Below are positions 30,184 through 43,700 of a DNA stretch of 64,000 bases, piece after piece (the stretch's first letter is position 1; each line of letters begins with the position of its first letter). The DNA comes from Perkinsus olseni (Eukaryota > Perkinsozoa > Perkinsida > Perkinsidae). A program made the position numbers and the translations under genes. The notes beneath the pieces are model-generated. The model saw nothing but the letters and a program-made list of their open reading frames with translations. It did not search any database and had not been told where the DNA came from. The stretch is from NCBI GenBank assembly GCA_013115135.1, contig JABANP010000279.1:1-64000 (forward strand), read 5' to 3'.

Positions 30184-33100
30184 ATGACTTCCGGCGACGC
30201 CGAGAAGTTCCGCTTTGCCATCGACCGCGGCGGAACCTTTACGGACGTTTATGCCGAGGTGCCTGATGGCCACGGCGGCCATCAGAGGATAGTCCGCAAG
30301 CTGCTCTCCGAGGATCCGGACAATTACTCGTAATAATGGGGCCTTATTTGCGCCGTTTACGGGATTCCGAGAATGTCGCCATAGAAAATAGAGCCAGAGG
30401 ATATACAGGCTTTTTCACGGTTTCCGTACCGGTAGCCTTGTTGTGGCGAATCTAGGGTCGCTTTGTCGCCTACCGGAATGTAGCGACTGAATCGACTACG
30501 GTTACTCTCAGGGACGCCCCTAGGGAAGGTATTCGTCGAATTCTGCAGGAATTCACTGCTGAGCCTCACCCGCCGGAAAAGCCAGTCGACTGCTCTAAGA
30601 TCGAGTCCATTCGTATGGGTACCACCGTGGCTACCAACGCCTTGCTGGAGCGGAAGGGCACTCCTTGCGCCCTGCTGGTCACGGAGGGCTTCGCTGATCT
30701 GCTGGAGATTGGCAATCAGACGCGCCCGGCCATCTTTGATGTCAAAATACGCCGGCCGGACACGCTCTACACGAAAGTGGTTGAAGTGCCTGAACGTGTG
30801 ATCTTGGCTCGAGAGACCGACTACCTTCCCGGACAAGTCCATCAAAGGGAGAACGGGGGAGGAAGTCAGAGTCGAGCGACCGTTAGATAAGACCACGCTG
30901 AAGGCCAGGCTACAGCAGCTCCTCGACGAGGGTATCAGCAGCGTTGCCATCCTCCTCATGCACAGCTACATCTATGGAGACCACGAGAAGGAGGTCGCGG
31001 ATCTCTGCCGGTCGATGGGGTTCGCTCACGTGTCGGCCTCGAGTGAAGTGCTGGCGATGGCTAAGGCTGTAGCGAGGGGGCACACAGTGGTGGCCGATGC
31101 CTACCTGACTCCGACTATAAGGACGTACTTGAAGAACTTCTGTGACGGTTTCGACCGAGCATTGACTGAGACTGACAATACGAGGCTGTTGTTCATGCAG
31201 TCCGATGGAGGCTTGGCACGAATGCAGGACTTTACTGGTCACAAGGCGATACTGTCCGGCCCGGCCGGCGGGGTTGTGGGCTTCGCCAAAACGACGGCCC
31301 GCGCTCTTGGCAGCGACGTAGCGGTGGTGGGCTTCGACATGGGCGGCACCTCCACTGACGTCAGTCGTTATGACCCTAGGGTGGGGTTCGAGCACATCTA
31401 TGAGACGGTCACTGCTGGCGTTACTGTACAGGCTCCTCAGCTGGACATCACTACGGTGGCAGCCGGTGGCGGTAGTCTCTTGACCTATGAGCACGGTCTG
31501 CTGTGTGTTGGCCCGGAGTCGGCAGGGGCGCATCCTGGCCCGGTGTGTTACCGGAAGAAGGGTGGGAAGTTGGCCGTGACGGACGCTAACTTGGTTTTGG
31601 GAAGGCTCTTGCCGAGTCATTTTCCTCGTATTTTTGGAGAGACCCAGGATCAACCTCTGGATACTGAGGCCTCGCGCAGAGCCTTGCGGAAGCTGTCCGT
31701 GGAGATGGGCCTCGGTGATGATATCGATGCTTGCGCTGCGGGATTTATTCAGAGTTGCCAACGAGGCTATGTGCAGGCCCATCCGTAACATGACTCAGAT
31801 GAGAGGCTATGATGTCCGGACGCACGTCCTGGCGTGCTTCGGTGGCGCCGGAGGTCAGCACGCCTGTGCGATGGCACGGGCTCTCGGTATCGACACAGTC
31901 TTCGTCCACCGCTTCTCGGGAGTCCTCTCGGCCTTTGGTCTGGCCCTCGCGGATGAGGTTGTTGATAAGCAAGTTCCGGCGGCTCAGGAATGGCAGCTGG
32001 AGGGTCCCTGGATGGACACCTTAGGGGAGCTGGAGAAGGAGGCGATCAGCGCATTGGAGAGGGCTGGCCATCACGGCAACATCCACACTAAGTACTTCTT
32101 AAATATGCGCTACTCGGGCACCGATACGAGCATCATGACCGCTGTTGAGGACAGCGACAACGGCGACTACCAAAAGGCCTTTGAACGGGCTTACAGAAGG
32201 GAATACGGCTTCCTTATGACTGGCAGGGAGCTGCTCATTGACGACATCAGAGTGAGGGCCAGAGCTGTGAAGGAGGACGGCTTCGAGTTCACCCGCCCAC
32301 CGCCCACGGAGGAGTACGAGGCAGAGCATGACGAGCTGGCGAGCGTTTACTTCGAGGGTGTCGGTCGAGTAGAGAAAACCCCGGTGTTCTTGGAGGCCAA
32401 TCTGAAGCCGGGGGCAGTGGTGAGGGGTCCGGCCATAATAGTCCAGAGTACTGGTACCATCGTAGTGGAACCAGATTGCACGGCCAAGGTTAATGGCGAT
32501 GGCGACTACGTTATTGATGTCAAGCAACTGGGCGGCGGTGATGAGGTGATGGACCTTGAAGTGGCCGACCCTATACAGCTGTCAATATTCAGTCACAAGT
32601 TCATGAGCATAGCTGAGCAAATGGGCCGCTGTTTGCAGCGGACGGCAACCAGTGTTAACGTTAAGGACCGCCTGGACTTCTCCTGCGCTGTCTTTGGCCC
32701 GGATGGTGGTCTGATCGCTAACGCTCCTCACATACCGGTCCACTTGGGTGCCATGCAAGAGGCTGTGAAGATCCAGCTGAGCTTATGGGAAGGCAAGCTC
32801 AAGCATGGGGACGTGCTGGTGTCGAATCATCCGCAGTTGGCGGGAGGCTCGCACTTGCCGGACATAACGGTCATGACGCCTGTTTTTGAAGGGGGCAAAG
32901 TGGCCTTCGTGGTGGCCTCAAGAGGGCATCATGCGGACGTGGGTGGAATTGAACCCGGGAGCATGCCGCCCAACTCCACCTGCTTAGCAGAGGAGGGCTG
33001 CGCTATCGTCACGCACAAGCTGGTCAGTGCCGACCAAGGCTTCGACGAGGCTGGGATCACTGAGCTCCTCACTACGGCGGGGACGAGGAATCTGGAGGAC

Positions 33101-34202
33101 AACCTGGCGGACTTGAGGGCGCAAGTGGCGGCCAACCAACAGGGCATATCTTTGGTTCATGAGATGATCGTATCTTACGGGTTGGATGTTGTCCATGCGT
33201 ATATGCATCACATCAGAGAGAACGCTCGCCAGGCTGTATTGGGCATGCTGTATACGTGGTCTAAGAAGCACGGTACCGAAGGAGAAGCGGAAGACTCTAT
33301 GGACGACGGCAGTGTAATTAAGCTGAAGGTAGGCAAGTTGACAACTGTGGGGCATCGAACCCGGGTGTTCTGATCTGTGTGTCTTGACAGGTTCGTCTGC
33401 ACCAGGAGGACGGTGCCAAGAGAGCTAGTGCCGTCTTCGACTTCACTGGATCTGGTCCCGAGGTGGTCGGCAATACCAATGCCCCGCCAGCCGTGACGAT
33501 GTCGGCGGTCATCTACTGCCTGCGGTGTATGGTCGACTCGGACATCCCCCTCAATCAAGGCTGCCTTGAAGCCGTCCGTGTAATCCTCCCTCAGCGCGGC
33601 CACTGCATGCTCAACCCATCACCCGAGGCAGCCGTGGTGGGCGGCAATGTTGTCACCAGCCAGAGGGTGGTAGACGTTATCTTCCGTGCCTTCCAATTCT
33701 GTGCCGCTAGCTGCGGATGCATGAACAACGTCACTTTCGGTGATGCAACCTTCGGCTACTACGAGACTGTCGCCGGTGGCTCGGGCGCTGGCCCGACTTG
33801 GGACGGCGTCAGCGGGGTCCACACGCACATGACTAACACGAGGATCACTGATGTTGAGATCATGGAGCGCCGCTATCCCTGCATTGTCCGTCACTTCGGC
33901 CTTCGCGAGGGCAGTGGTGGCGACGGCTCCCACCGCGGCGGCTGCGGTGTCCTGCGCGAGCTCGAGTTCATCCGTCCGCTCCACGTGTCCGTGCTGACGG
34001 AGCGTAGGGCGAAGGCACCGTACGGCATGGCAGGAGGAGGGTCCGGGATGAAGGGATTGAACCTGTGGTTGAAGCGAGGGAAGCGGGTCAGGAGGTTAAT
34101 ATTGGTGGCAAGAGGACCGTCCAGATGGCCAGAGGTGATCGACTAAGGCTGCTGACTCCGGGTGGGGGTGGCTACGGCAGCAAGGCCGAGCAAGTTTTCT
34201 GA
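30184..34202 (+). CDS. OPLAH: 5-oxoprolinase (ATP-hydrolysing; hydantoinase A plus B fusion)
   Basis: Cleaves 5-oxo-L-proline to glutamate with ATP, in the gamma-glutamyl (glutathione) cycle; cytosolic. Exons 30184-30329, 30512-33328 and 33391-34202. The order is complete: [15 protein letters not shown] (ATP site of HyuA), [61 protein letters not shown], then the HyuB half with [45 protein letters not shown] and MTNTRITD, ending TPGGGGYG. Three frame changes interrupt it without introns: +1 at CCC 30828-30830 (YLP then DKSIKGRTG), +1 near TTT 31744-31746 (GF then RVANEAM, a tightly conserved place), and -1 or +2 near 34068-34075 (LWLK then [11 protein letters not shown]). About 1270 residues, the usual length for the fused enzyme. 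Confidence 0.9.
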
Positions 34203-34391
34203 GATTAGTGCCATCGTCAAGTTGAGATTTTTTTGTTGCTAGTTGACTCGTGACATTCTTCACTTTTTAATATCGCTGCCGCAGTGGCGGATTACTTTCT
34301 GATCTTGTAGCGGTGCAGTGTTGACCGTTATCCAGCCCTGCTCGATCGCGTCTCCTGTATTTCGCTTTAGTGTCCTCGGTAGTGATACCAC

Positions 34392-35351
34392 ATGTCTGAG
34401 ACGACCGTCTCGACGGGCGGCGTGATGACTCGCGCCAAGGTCGCTGTGGTGGAGAAGGAGAAGGCTGAGCACGAGGAGACGCAGGCGGATGTTGGTGTTG
34501 AGAATGAACACAAGCAGGAGGAGGTGGAGAAGGCAGAGACGATCGATGAAGGCCATGAGCAGGCTGATAAGAAGGATGGTAGGCTTCGTGGGCCAGCGGG
34601 TAACTTCAGAGTCACCAAGCTGGGCCTGTAGAATAGGGCCTGCACCTCTCTGCGTCCCCTCGGCAGTACTCCGAGAATTCGCGATTGATAGTGTTGTCCT
34701 CGTCTGGCAGGCCCAGCGATTCCGAAAGTAGCTGATGAGAGCGAGGCTGATTCTAAGAAGCAGGACTCGGCTCAACCACCAGTCGATGGCCTTACCCAAT
34801 ACACGGGTTCTCAGCCCCAAGGTAGAGATGCAGCCTCTGCTCCACTACCCCCTCACTGCTCCGCCTCAGCTGCCGTTCTGCCGCCCTCGGCGCAGCCTTT
34901 GATGGCCGACATGCCGGTGGACAAGCCGAGCCCTTCTGATATCAAACGGAACCTGACGCCTCGAGAGGCTCGGCAATTAGTCGAACTGCAGTATCATGAG
35001 CAGCTAAGGCAATACCAACGGTGGCTGACGGCCTTGGCCGAGGCTGCCAGGGAGAGGCGTCGTGCTGAGGAGGGACAACACCAGCAACAGGAGAAGGTGG
35101 TGGTGTCATTCGATGGGCTGTCTCTGGACTTGTGTTCCCTTCAGGGCGAGCAGGAACCCTCATCGGCTTCCTCCGCGACTCAACATGCACAGCAGCCGGC
35201 AGTATCATCTGCAACCGACGGAGGCGACGGTGGGACTGCACAAGATGACGAGCAGGCTGCTAAGAAGCGGAAAATGGATGGGCAGGCCAATGAGAGCCCA
35301 CGGCAAGGGAATTCTGAGGCAAGAAGAGCCAGGAGGAGCGGCCGGCGCTGA
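34392..35351 (+). CDS. Lys/Glu-rich coiled-coil protein (unrecognised)
   Basis: Starts MSETTVSTGGVMTRAKVAVVEKEK and runs in a highly charged, Gln/Glu/Lys-rich frame to about 34631. A second open stretch from about 34710 to 35351 includes LTPREARQLVELQYHEQLRQ, a likely coiled coil, and ends in a basic tail (ARRARRSGRR) that resembles a nuclear localisation signal. An intron of about 80 nt probably joins the two, but its phase does not fit cleanly, so they may be separate. No domain is recognised. It may be a nuclear protein by composition only. Confidence 0.45.
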
Positions 35352-35781
35352 TCAACTTCTCTGCTCAGGCCACGAATCTTCCGGTCGGAGAGACGAGTCG
35401 AGAGCCGCCTTCGGGGGGCTAGTCCCCTGCATAGAGTATTATTATTACTGTGAATGAGCTTGCACTATACAATGGATCGAACTGTGATGGTCATTGACTT
35501 TACGGCTACATAAGTAGCATCGACCGTTCTGATTCTTCGCTGTAGTGTTACGGTCGGGCATGGCAGGGGTTTGCCCAGTCTCTGTGGCACAGGAGACAGA
35601 TATTGTGTGATGTAGGCGCTAGATGATCTGGGCTGGTATGCAGTCGGCCAGTGGTTACCGTAGCCAGCACGCAGGCCATTCACCACGCTCGACTTTGTTG
35701 ACCGCAGCTGTGCTTATTCGGTGCCAGGGGATTCTAAATTACCCGTATCCTGCATCCTTCGAGTTAAGATTCTTTGTTATT
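35352..35781. other. Intergenic, no gene recognised
   Basis: Between the charged protein and the TLDc gene. Nothing conserved is seen; it should hold the TLDc gene's promoter. Confidence 0.4.
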
Positions 35782-37112
35782 ATGGGAAATCATACGTCTA
35801 CATCGGCGGACTCGCCCGCTATTGCTACATCGAGTGACGCCGCCACGACTGGCCGAACCAGCCGCGCCCTACCGGAAGCGGATATGAACAGCCTCCATGC
35901 TTTCTTCAAGGCAGCTGCAGCGGACGGTCGTGTTACACTGGAGTCCCTCAGCGATCATCTCTCGGTTGCCTACAAGCCCTTCGCGCCAGCGTTATTCGAG
36001 TTCATATCTGGCGGTGGTGTCAAGTCGGCCAAGGTTGATAAGATGGTCGAGAGCTCAGCGGAGCTCCTGGCCAACCGGGCCGACTGGGCCTCCCTCATTC
36101 AGGCGTTCGGGACACCTCATGCCGTCCTGCAGTTCGTGGTTGCGTCTATCGATCCGAGCCGAGCCGCCCCGAGATATCAAGATTGCTGAGAGCTCCGAAG
36201 TTTACGACTTCCAGACTATGATGCCTGGCATAGGCCCGGTGTTCAACGAGTCGCTAAGATGTGCGCTTTGCATGGACAGCGATGGTCAGACGGCCGACTC
36301 GACCTCGAGTGCGCCCAAGTTCGTGAAGGAGTACCATGTACTCTTGCTAAGGACCATATACCCGGACCTGATGCCGTCGCTGAGTACGCTTTACTGGAGT
36401 TCAGCACACGGCCGTTCGCTGCAGCGGCTGATGAGCAATTCAGGCCTTTACCCCGGGCCCTACTGTCCTCGTTATTAAAGACACCAAGGGCCGTGTGTGG
36501 GGTGCAGCTACAGGCAGTGCTCTGGATTGGTCCAAGGATACCATCGTCCCTGACGCCAGCGCGAAGGGTGGGTATGATCTTTTCAACAAGATCGCCGTCA
36601 CGACCACGCTGTATCAGCTGGAGCCGGAGATCCGCGTCATCCGAGGCCGCACGCGCTCGAGCGCCGACAACTATGTGTATCTGAATGCCAAGAACAAGCT
36701 GAGGGCGAAGGGCCTCGGCTTTGGTGGCAGAAGTGGCGGAGAAGGCGACTGCCGTGTGTGGATCAACGAGGACCTTACTAAGGCTAGTGTGATGGACTAT
36801 GATGCTACTTATGATGCGGGACAGATCCTGAGTGCTGTTGATGACGATGATGACGACGACAGTATGAGGGAGTCGGATATCAGTGACATCGCAGTGCTCG
36901 GTGGTGGCGGTGCTGCTGCGCTGAGGATGCGTGATGAGCAGCTGGAGAGGGACAGGCAGGCGAAGGAGGACTCGAGGAAGGTGGATCTGAAGAGGTTCAT
37001 GAAGGTGTCCGAGTTCGACAAGGAACAGCTGCTTTCCAAGACCTTCGGTGCTACTGCCAATGCTCGGGATGCTATCCGGGAGCAACGTGGCGAGAAGGAC
37101 AACGGTCAGTAG
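35782..37112 (+). CDS. TLDc-domain protein with probable N-myristoylation
   Basis: Starts MGNHTSTSADS, where Gly2 followed by Asn and Ser at position 6 is a typical myristoylation start, as in MEAK7/TLDC1-type proteins. A helical region (residues about 30-125) precedes the TLDc domain: LYWSSAHGRSLQRLMS, PGPTVLVIKDTKGRVWGAA, SADNYVYLNAKNKLRAKGLGFGG. The C-terminus has a run of Asp and a charged helix ending GEKDNGQ. TLDc proteins act in oxidation resistance and V-ATPase/TOR signalling at membranes (family knowledge). The frame moves +1 twice without introns: at GCC-GCC-CCG (36163-36171), and at CCC-GGG-CCC (36452-36460), where the conserved GPT-VLVIKD context fixes the place to a few bases. 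Confidence 0.82.
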
Positions 37113-37342
37113 GATGACCAGAATTTCAGAATTATTTCAGAAAAGGCCTGCTAGACCAGACCATTTGGAGACACTCTCTGTCAACTCCACCGTCATAGTT
37201 GACGTCTGCGAGTTGGCTTTTAACACAGTGATTGGAAGTTAACTTCCTCCCGTTTATTCGTTTGAAGCATTAGTATTGTCTGGTCTGAGCTGGCCTTGTG
37301 TTATCAATGAGGCTTGGTCGGTGGTGACTTTTTCCGCTAGTC

Positions 37343-40342
37343 ATGAGCCTTCTTTTCAACACGTCTTTGCCTAGGCGGCCACGTACGTATGGCAAGCAGC
37401 ATGTGGCGGTGCCAAAGTTCCCTCCCAAGGCACACTCGACCCCCTGCTGAGCCTGGCTGGACCCCGGAGTTGCCGAAGCAAGGCCCCGATGGAGCCATGC
37501 GGGTCGTCTTCGGCCGCAGCTATGGTCTTGTGTTCCCTCCGACGGACTGGCGACCCGATTCGAAGCAAGCGCAGGTTCCTGACTGGGAGCTTGAGAAGGA
37601 CGTTGTCTATGGCTACAACGGCGAGGTTCGGGGCTCCCTGAGAATCATCGATGATGGCCGTGTTGCGATGTACCCTCTAGGGTCGATGGTGGTCATGCAC
37701 ACGCTGGAAGATTCTTCCCAGCGGTACTTCGAAGGTCACTCGGCCGACGTCCTCTGCCTGGACTACTCTGAGGAGACTGGGTTGGCTGCCAGCGGCCAGC
37801 AGGACCCCAAGGGCATCGAGGGTCCCTTCGTCTGTCTATGGCGCCCAGATACCCCGACCGAGACAGTCGCTCAGTTGCACTACCATCAAAGGAGCGTCAG
37901 TGCGGTGGCGTTCGTCCATGGTGGTAGCATGCTGGTCAGTATTGGTACTGACGACGCTAACATGGTGGCCGTATGGACCCGTCTGCCGCATCGCCCGCCC
38001 GGCCGTGGGAGCGACGGTCTGCCATTGAAACCGCCGAGAATAACCACACCCGTCTTCACGATGAGCAGTGGTCGCAGTCCAACCTTCTCTCTGACCGCCT
38101 CTAGAGGCTCGGCCCTCCTGTCGGTAGGCGAGGGACACTACAAGTTCTGGAAAGTTGATCGGCAGACTGGCGAGCTGGCATGCAAGCGAGGCACCTTTGG
38201 CCAGTCACCACCGAGTAAACAACCCCAGTGTGCCGGCTTTTCCGGAGACATGTCGTTTCTTGTGTGGCTGCAACGGGTACCTCTATCTCCTGCAGAACGG
38301 CGTGGCGACCCAAGCGGTGTCCCTAGGCCCTCACAAAGTGGGTTGTGCCGCCGGTCTGCCCGATGGCACGATTTTGGCGGCAACACACGGTGGCGAGATT
38401 GCGCTGATAGGCGGTGGTCCTAGCGGGAGGTTGAAGACGATGTGGCAGCATAGCATCAAGGACCTCGCTGGAACGGGCCGGGCTGGAGACGTCAAGCGGC
38501 TCATGGGAGTTGGCAGTAGGAGGCTTCGTCTTTTTGTGCGCTGCTCATCCACGGTTTAGATTCCACTGGCGGCGCTAGATTTAATAGCATAGCGGTCTGT
38601 CCCGGGAGAAGGGTCACGGCCCTGCTCGGCACTGCTGGTCATAGCCTGCTCCATTTCGACGTCGCAGGGAGGGCGATCATTGCAGTTGTGCAGGTAGGCT
38701 GTAGCTGACCACGCGATGGGCGTCTATTGTGCGCTCAGGTGGCACATGGTGGCGAGATGTGGGGACTGGCCCATCATCCAACCCACACGCTCTGTGCCGA
38801 CTGGGGGTACCGGTGGGGACGTTCGGTTCTGGAACACCTACGAGAGGAGGCCACTGGTCGGCAAGGTAAGCAGTCTTTTAGACCAAATACACAGACGTGA
38901 CCATATCGTGTGAATTTCTTTGAGCGGTTTGATGTTGATAGCAGAACTCTATGCGGTCTTTTCTTGACCTGGATCGTCCAGCTTCTTTTTTCCTCTTTGG
39001 TTTGTCCTCTTCCTCCCTTCGTATTTCGGCAGGTCATATCTTGCGCCGAGGCAGTGTACTCGCTGTCCTTCAACGCCCAAGGAGATCTCTTCGCCATCGG
39101 CCAGGGTGAAGGCCTCCTCACCGTCTTGCACTTTCCTAGCCTCTCACAGGTCGGTGCTGACTGAATCATTCTCATGCTACGCGATGCTGTAGGTATATTC
39201 CCGTCGACTGTCTGCGACTCGAGAGAGAATCTGTGATGTTCGTTTTTCGGACGATGGTGTCTGGCTAGCGGCCGCCTGTTGGGACCAGAAGGTCTATCTC
39301 CTACGCGTTCAATATGGGGCCACACTGAGGGTTGATGTCAACGACAGGGTAGTAGGGTTGTTCGGCCATCTTGCCTGACTCCGATTTTATCGCTCATCGT
39401 AGCGGTTCTCGTGTGTACCTTCTTCGACGATTTAACGTTGTTATTCTCTCAACGAAGGCGAACTGATACGATTCATGAGTTAAGATAAGATTCTTTTGCA
39501 TTAGTCATCGTTGTTTTAGGCGGTGAAAGGCATCACCGTTGCCCTGCACGCTATATTGAAAGGCAATTCGTCTTCGCCATTGAATGTGATGTTCACCAAG
39601 GATGGGTCGATAGTTATGAGTAACAGCAAGGACACCCAGATTCTCTTCTGGCGGACCAAGGATGGAGCTCGCATGACCTCCGCTAGCATGTAAGATTTCC
39701 TGACTGCGATCTTAGGTTGGTCCGTGGCTTTCTCGTGAGGCGGAAGTGAGAGGTTTTTTTGCAGGTTCCGAGATGCCAAATGGCAAGACAACTGGTCATG
39801 CGTGTTGGGATGGCCGGTGATTGGAGTCTGGGCCGACCCCGAGTACGACCAGACTGATGTCAACGCAGTCCACCAATCATCCGGCAATAATACCAGGCTG
39901 CTTGCTCTGGGAGATGACAATGGTAAAGTGAAGCTGTTGAGGTTCCCTTCGCCCTACTTGAACGCTAGAGGAGCTTCATACAGCGGTCATGCAAGCCACG
40001 TGACGAATGTGAGAGTTGCCATAATTCTCCCTAGCTCTGCACCGCAGTTTTCAGGTGCGCTTCAGTCCGATCAACACACTCGTGTCCATCGGCGGCGGCG
40101 ACCACTGTGTCATCCAGTGGAAGCTGGTCCCAAGGGCCCGAAGTGGTGGCCGGCATGCTGGAGCTGCCAAGTGCGCCTGGCTCGAGGTCGACGCAGAAGC
40201 GGACTTGGAGGACCCGTTGGGCATCGGAAAGGTCGAGAGAGCGCGGTCACCAGAGGTCACTTCCGGTCGGGCTTATAATGAGGCTATGAGGCAGCATAGG
40301 AATAATTCATCATCTATCAGGAACATGTTGTCTTGGGACTAG
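37343..40342 (+). CDS. EMAP/EML-like microtubule-associated WD40 protein
   Basis: Opens with a HELP-type region (VVYGYNGEVRGSLRIIDDGRVAMY) and two beta-propellers of WD repeats: FEGHSADVLCLDYSEETGLAASGQ, then THGGEI, AHGGEMWGLAHHP, and at the end GWPVIGVWADPEYDQTDVNAV, LGDDNGKVKLLRFPSPY, SGHASHVTNVRFSP and SIGGGDHCVIQWKL. These are EMAP signatures; the protein should bind tubulin, often in cilia or spindle. Introns are 44-85 nt. The ATG at 37343 gives MSLLFNTSLPRRP and joins the rest by a +1 change at CCC 37442-37444; an ATG at 37389 avoids this but gives an unrelated leader. Two further +1 changes occur near 38256 (FSGDMSFL then CGCNGYLYLL) and within 38796-38809 (then GGTGGDVRFWN). The last exons read through cleanly to the stop. 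Confidence 0.85.
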
Positions 40343-40797
40343 CGGTCTGTGTTCTTACGTTGTGCTCAGTCATCAGTCGAGTTGCGTTACACAGGAGGGA
40401 TACTGAAAGTGAGAGATCCTCAGTTACGATTGTACGGCTTGGGATAATGCCGTATGAATCCGCGGGTTCAGCAACGGGCGGATTGATCGATGCTCCCCAT
40501 CCCGCCTTGCGTGAGCGTCTGATGTCGGGCGGAGCGGCAAATACCTTCACGATGCGGTCCAACTGCTCCAGGGTAATAGTGGTCGCCGAGGGCATGACGG
40601 TGTTCCTTATGTAGGCTTCGCGGGAATAGTAGGAGGTCGATTACCATCGAGTATCATAGATCTTTTTCGGAGTAGAAAGCGATCTGCTCTTCCTGTTTCT
40701 TTTGGTAGAAACATTCGTTTACTGATGCTAACACTATTACTGTATTGATAACCCAAATGCTCTGGGTAAAGCATCTTGGCTTCGAGGGTGTAACCTA
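40343..40797. other. Intergenic or 5' exon region of the KCC gene
   Basis: No conserved protein segment is seen. Because the first recognised KCC exon has no Met, the true first exon may lie here. Confidence 0.4.
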
Positions 40798-43700
40798 GTG
40801 AGGCTCTGTCTCGTGTGCGAGCATCAGTCCAAGGAAGACTGTGGTGCTCTGCAGGCATACAAGCTGTTAGAATCGGATGGTGGCGACGGACTGAATCCAT
40901 TAGGAGCCGGGGACTCCAGTGCAGAGGCGAGGCCCGCTAAGAAGAAGAAAGGTAGTCCTGCTGCTGGCGGTGGTAAAACAGTCTCTTGGCAGGTTCATTT
41001 ATCGGAGTATTTGTTCCTACCTGCGAGAACATGTGGGGAGTAAGTCGTTCAACTTGTGGTGGCCGGCCTGGCATGTATGCTGTCCAGGTCCTCATCTTCC
41101 TTCGCTTCTTCACAATAGTCGGCAACGCAGGATTATTCCACTCTCTTCTCATCGTCCTATGCAGTTTCATTGTTGCCTTCTGTAAGACCCCCCGGTGGCC
41201 CCTCTCCATACGCCTTTTCCTACTAGGTACTACGGCCTGTATGTCTGCCATGGCTAGTAGTGGTGGTCTGGTCTCTGAGGGAGGTCCCTATTATATGATA
41301 TCCCGTAGGTCTGGGGATAGCGTTTTTCCCATAGGGATAAACGATAAGGCTCACCTCGTGGTGACTTGTAGGCTCACTCAAGACGTGTTACGATTGTTGC
41401 ATTGATGCTGGCACTCGTTCCATCCTTGCGCAGGCACTATCGGAGCCTACCCTGGAGTGTCCATTGGTATAGCGTACTGGCTAGGCGGCACTCTCCTCGC
41501 GGTGATGGAGTCTGTCGGTGCTATCGATACCCTTCTCATGTTGCTACCCAAGGCTTCCCAGCGGGGCTGTGATCCTGCCGGAGTCAGCGTCTTGGCTGTC
41601 TCCTTTTCTGACACCCCTACCTTTATCATTCGCCCTCTTGTTCGTGCAGTTCCTCACGGTTTTCTTCGGCGGCATCGACGCGGTTTCGAAGCTGGCTGTC
41701 CTCTTCATCGTCACTGTCCTTGCCACCGTGGTTGCCTTCTTCGTCTCCCTAGCAGTACCCGTATTCACAACAGGCGCCGACTTTCTCAGTGGCAACTTGT
41801 GGCCGCAGTACTCTGCCGGCACCAGCTTCAGTTCGATGCTCTCCCTCTTCTTCCCTTGCTTTACGGGGATACTTTCGGGAGCTAACCGTACGGATGTCCT
41901 CAAGGACCCACCGACCAACCTCAAGCGAGGGACCTTCGGTGCCATCTCCTTCTCCCTGGTCATGTACTCGTTATTCATGCTGCTCTGGGCATCTGCGGCG
42001 GACGCTGACAGTCTCCGAGGTAACCTTGTCTTCTGCCAGTCTGTTGCGGTACGGTGGTCACGTTCAGGTGCTATGGACAACGGTCTGCTCTACAAGCTGC
42101 TACTGCCGAATGCTCCGGTGGCCTTCGTGGGGGTTATGATCTCCTCGCTGTCTCAAAGCATGCAGTGTCTCGTAAGGCTGGCAGAGTTATTAGCCTCTCC
42201 GACCCACCTCCGGCTCAGGTTGTTGCCCCAAGGCTCCTATATTCCATAGCGTCTGATAACCTACTGCCACCTCTCCGCCCCATCGCTGTGCTGAGTGGGA
42301 AGTCGCAGGTAACCCTGGAGCGATGCCTTGGCTTCGTGGATTTTACGCCTTTCAGGAACCTCATCGCGCCCTTGTGGTGACGATGATTCCTGCATGTCTT
42401 GCCCTAGGCATCCTCGGATCCTCCTTGGACAGCATCGCTCCGCTGTTGACGATGTGTTTTCTGCTCTGCTATGCTTGCATCAACCTCAGCTGCCTCGTCC
42501 AGGTGAGTTCCTCGTGAACCCTGGCTCCCCGTTCACGCTCCGCTGTTTCAGACGGTCCTAAGCTCCGTCGAACTGGCGTCCAGAGGGTATCCATACTTCC
42601 TACGGCCGAGCGTGGTACATATCTTCCAGCCTTCTGGGCTTCATCGCCTGCTGTGCTGTGATGCTCACGGTGCACGTTGTGTTTGCCCTGGTTGTCTTTG
42701 CTATTTGTATCGCTGTCTACGTCTACACCGACTACGTCAATGAGCGTGCGGCCTAGGGGCTCAGGAATTGATGGCATCAGGTGGGCTGACGGAGCTATCT
42801 CGGGTAGCCGCACATCCGAGGTGTCCTGTGTAGATACAACCTAGCACTGCAGACCCTGTTAGCCAAGGGGGACGAGCAACACCGTCGTGTCAATTGGCGT
42901 CCTCAGCCGCTGGTCGTCTATCAGGCTGGCCGGGAGGGGTCGGTCCACCATGATCGAATTAGCTGTAACTTTTCTTGGCGTCAGGGAGTGTGACGTTCTG
43001 CTGAGCATCTGCGGCCAGATCAGAGGTGTCAGTAAGGGCATGTGCGTCGTCGCGGCCATCGCCGTTGGAGACCGAACGGACAGGGTAGGCAAGGCTCGCT
43101 TACAGAAGTGAATATGGCTGCTCCACCATCAGCATCTGCAAGAAGCCCGAGGTGCCGAGGCTCATCTTCTCGAACACAAGATGTCACAGCGTAAGTAAAG
43201 ACCAAGACCGCTCATCAGTTGATCCGTGTTTCCCCATCAGGGAAGCTTGATGGCTTCGCTACGGTGATACCTAGTCCGTCGATGTACGAGGGCGTCTCCA
43301 GTGCAGTGACCATCACCGGTCTCGGTGGTCTCAGACCTAACACTGTGAGCAGCTACTGCTGGGGCGAGGTGGGATGCCATGGATGCAGGTCATTATTGCC
43401 TGGCCGGAGAAAGCGGACGGGTCGGAGCCGAGCAGCGGAGCCGCGGTTGAATTTGTGAGTTGGCGTTCGCGATGAAAGATGTTCGAGTAAACTTGAGGCT
43501 TGGTGCAGGTCCGGACGCTCGAGGTCTGCCGAATCGAGCAGAAAGCAGTGATTTGCGTCAAGGGTGCGTCTTCACGCTCTCTGTCCCGCTCCTTCTTGGA
43601 CTACTTCGAGCACCCGGGCTACAGGGAGAGTCAGAAGGTCAGAACTCCGGTCAAATGCTACCAGTAATGAGAGTATTGCTGTCAGGTTGTTGATGTGTGG

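Noticed and set aside
30910..31791. 293-codon open frame on the minus strand
   Set aside because: It lies opposite the highly conserved HyuA half of 5-oxoprolinase and is an antisense shadow.
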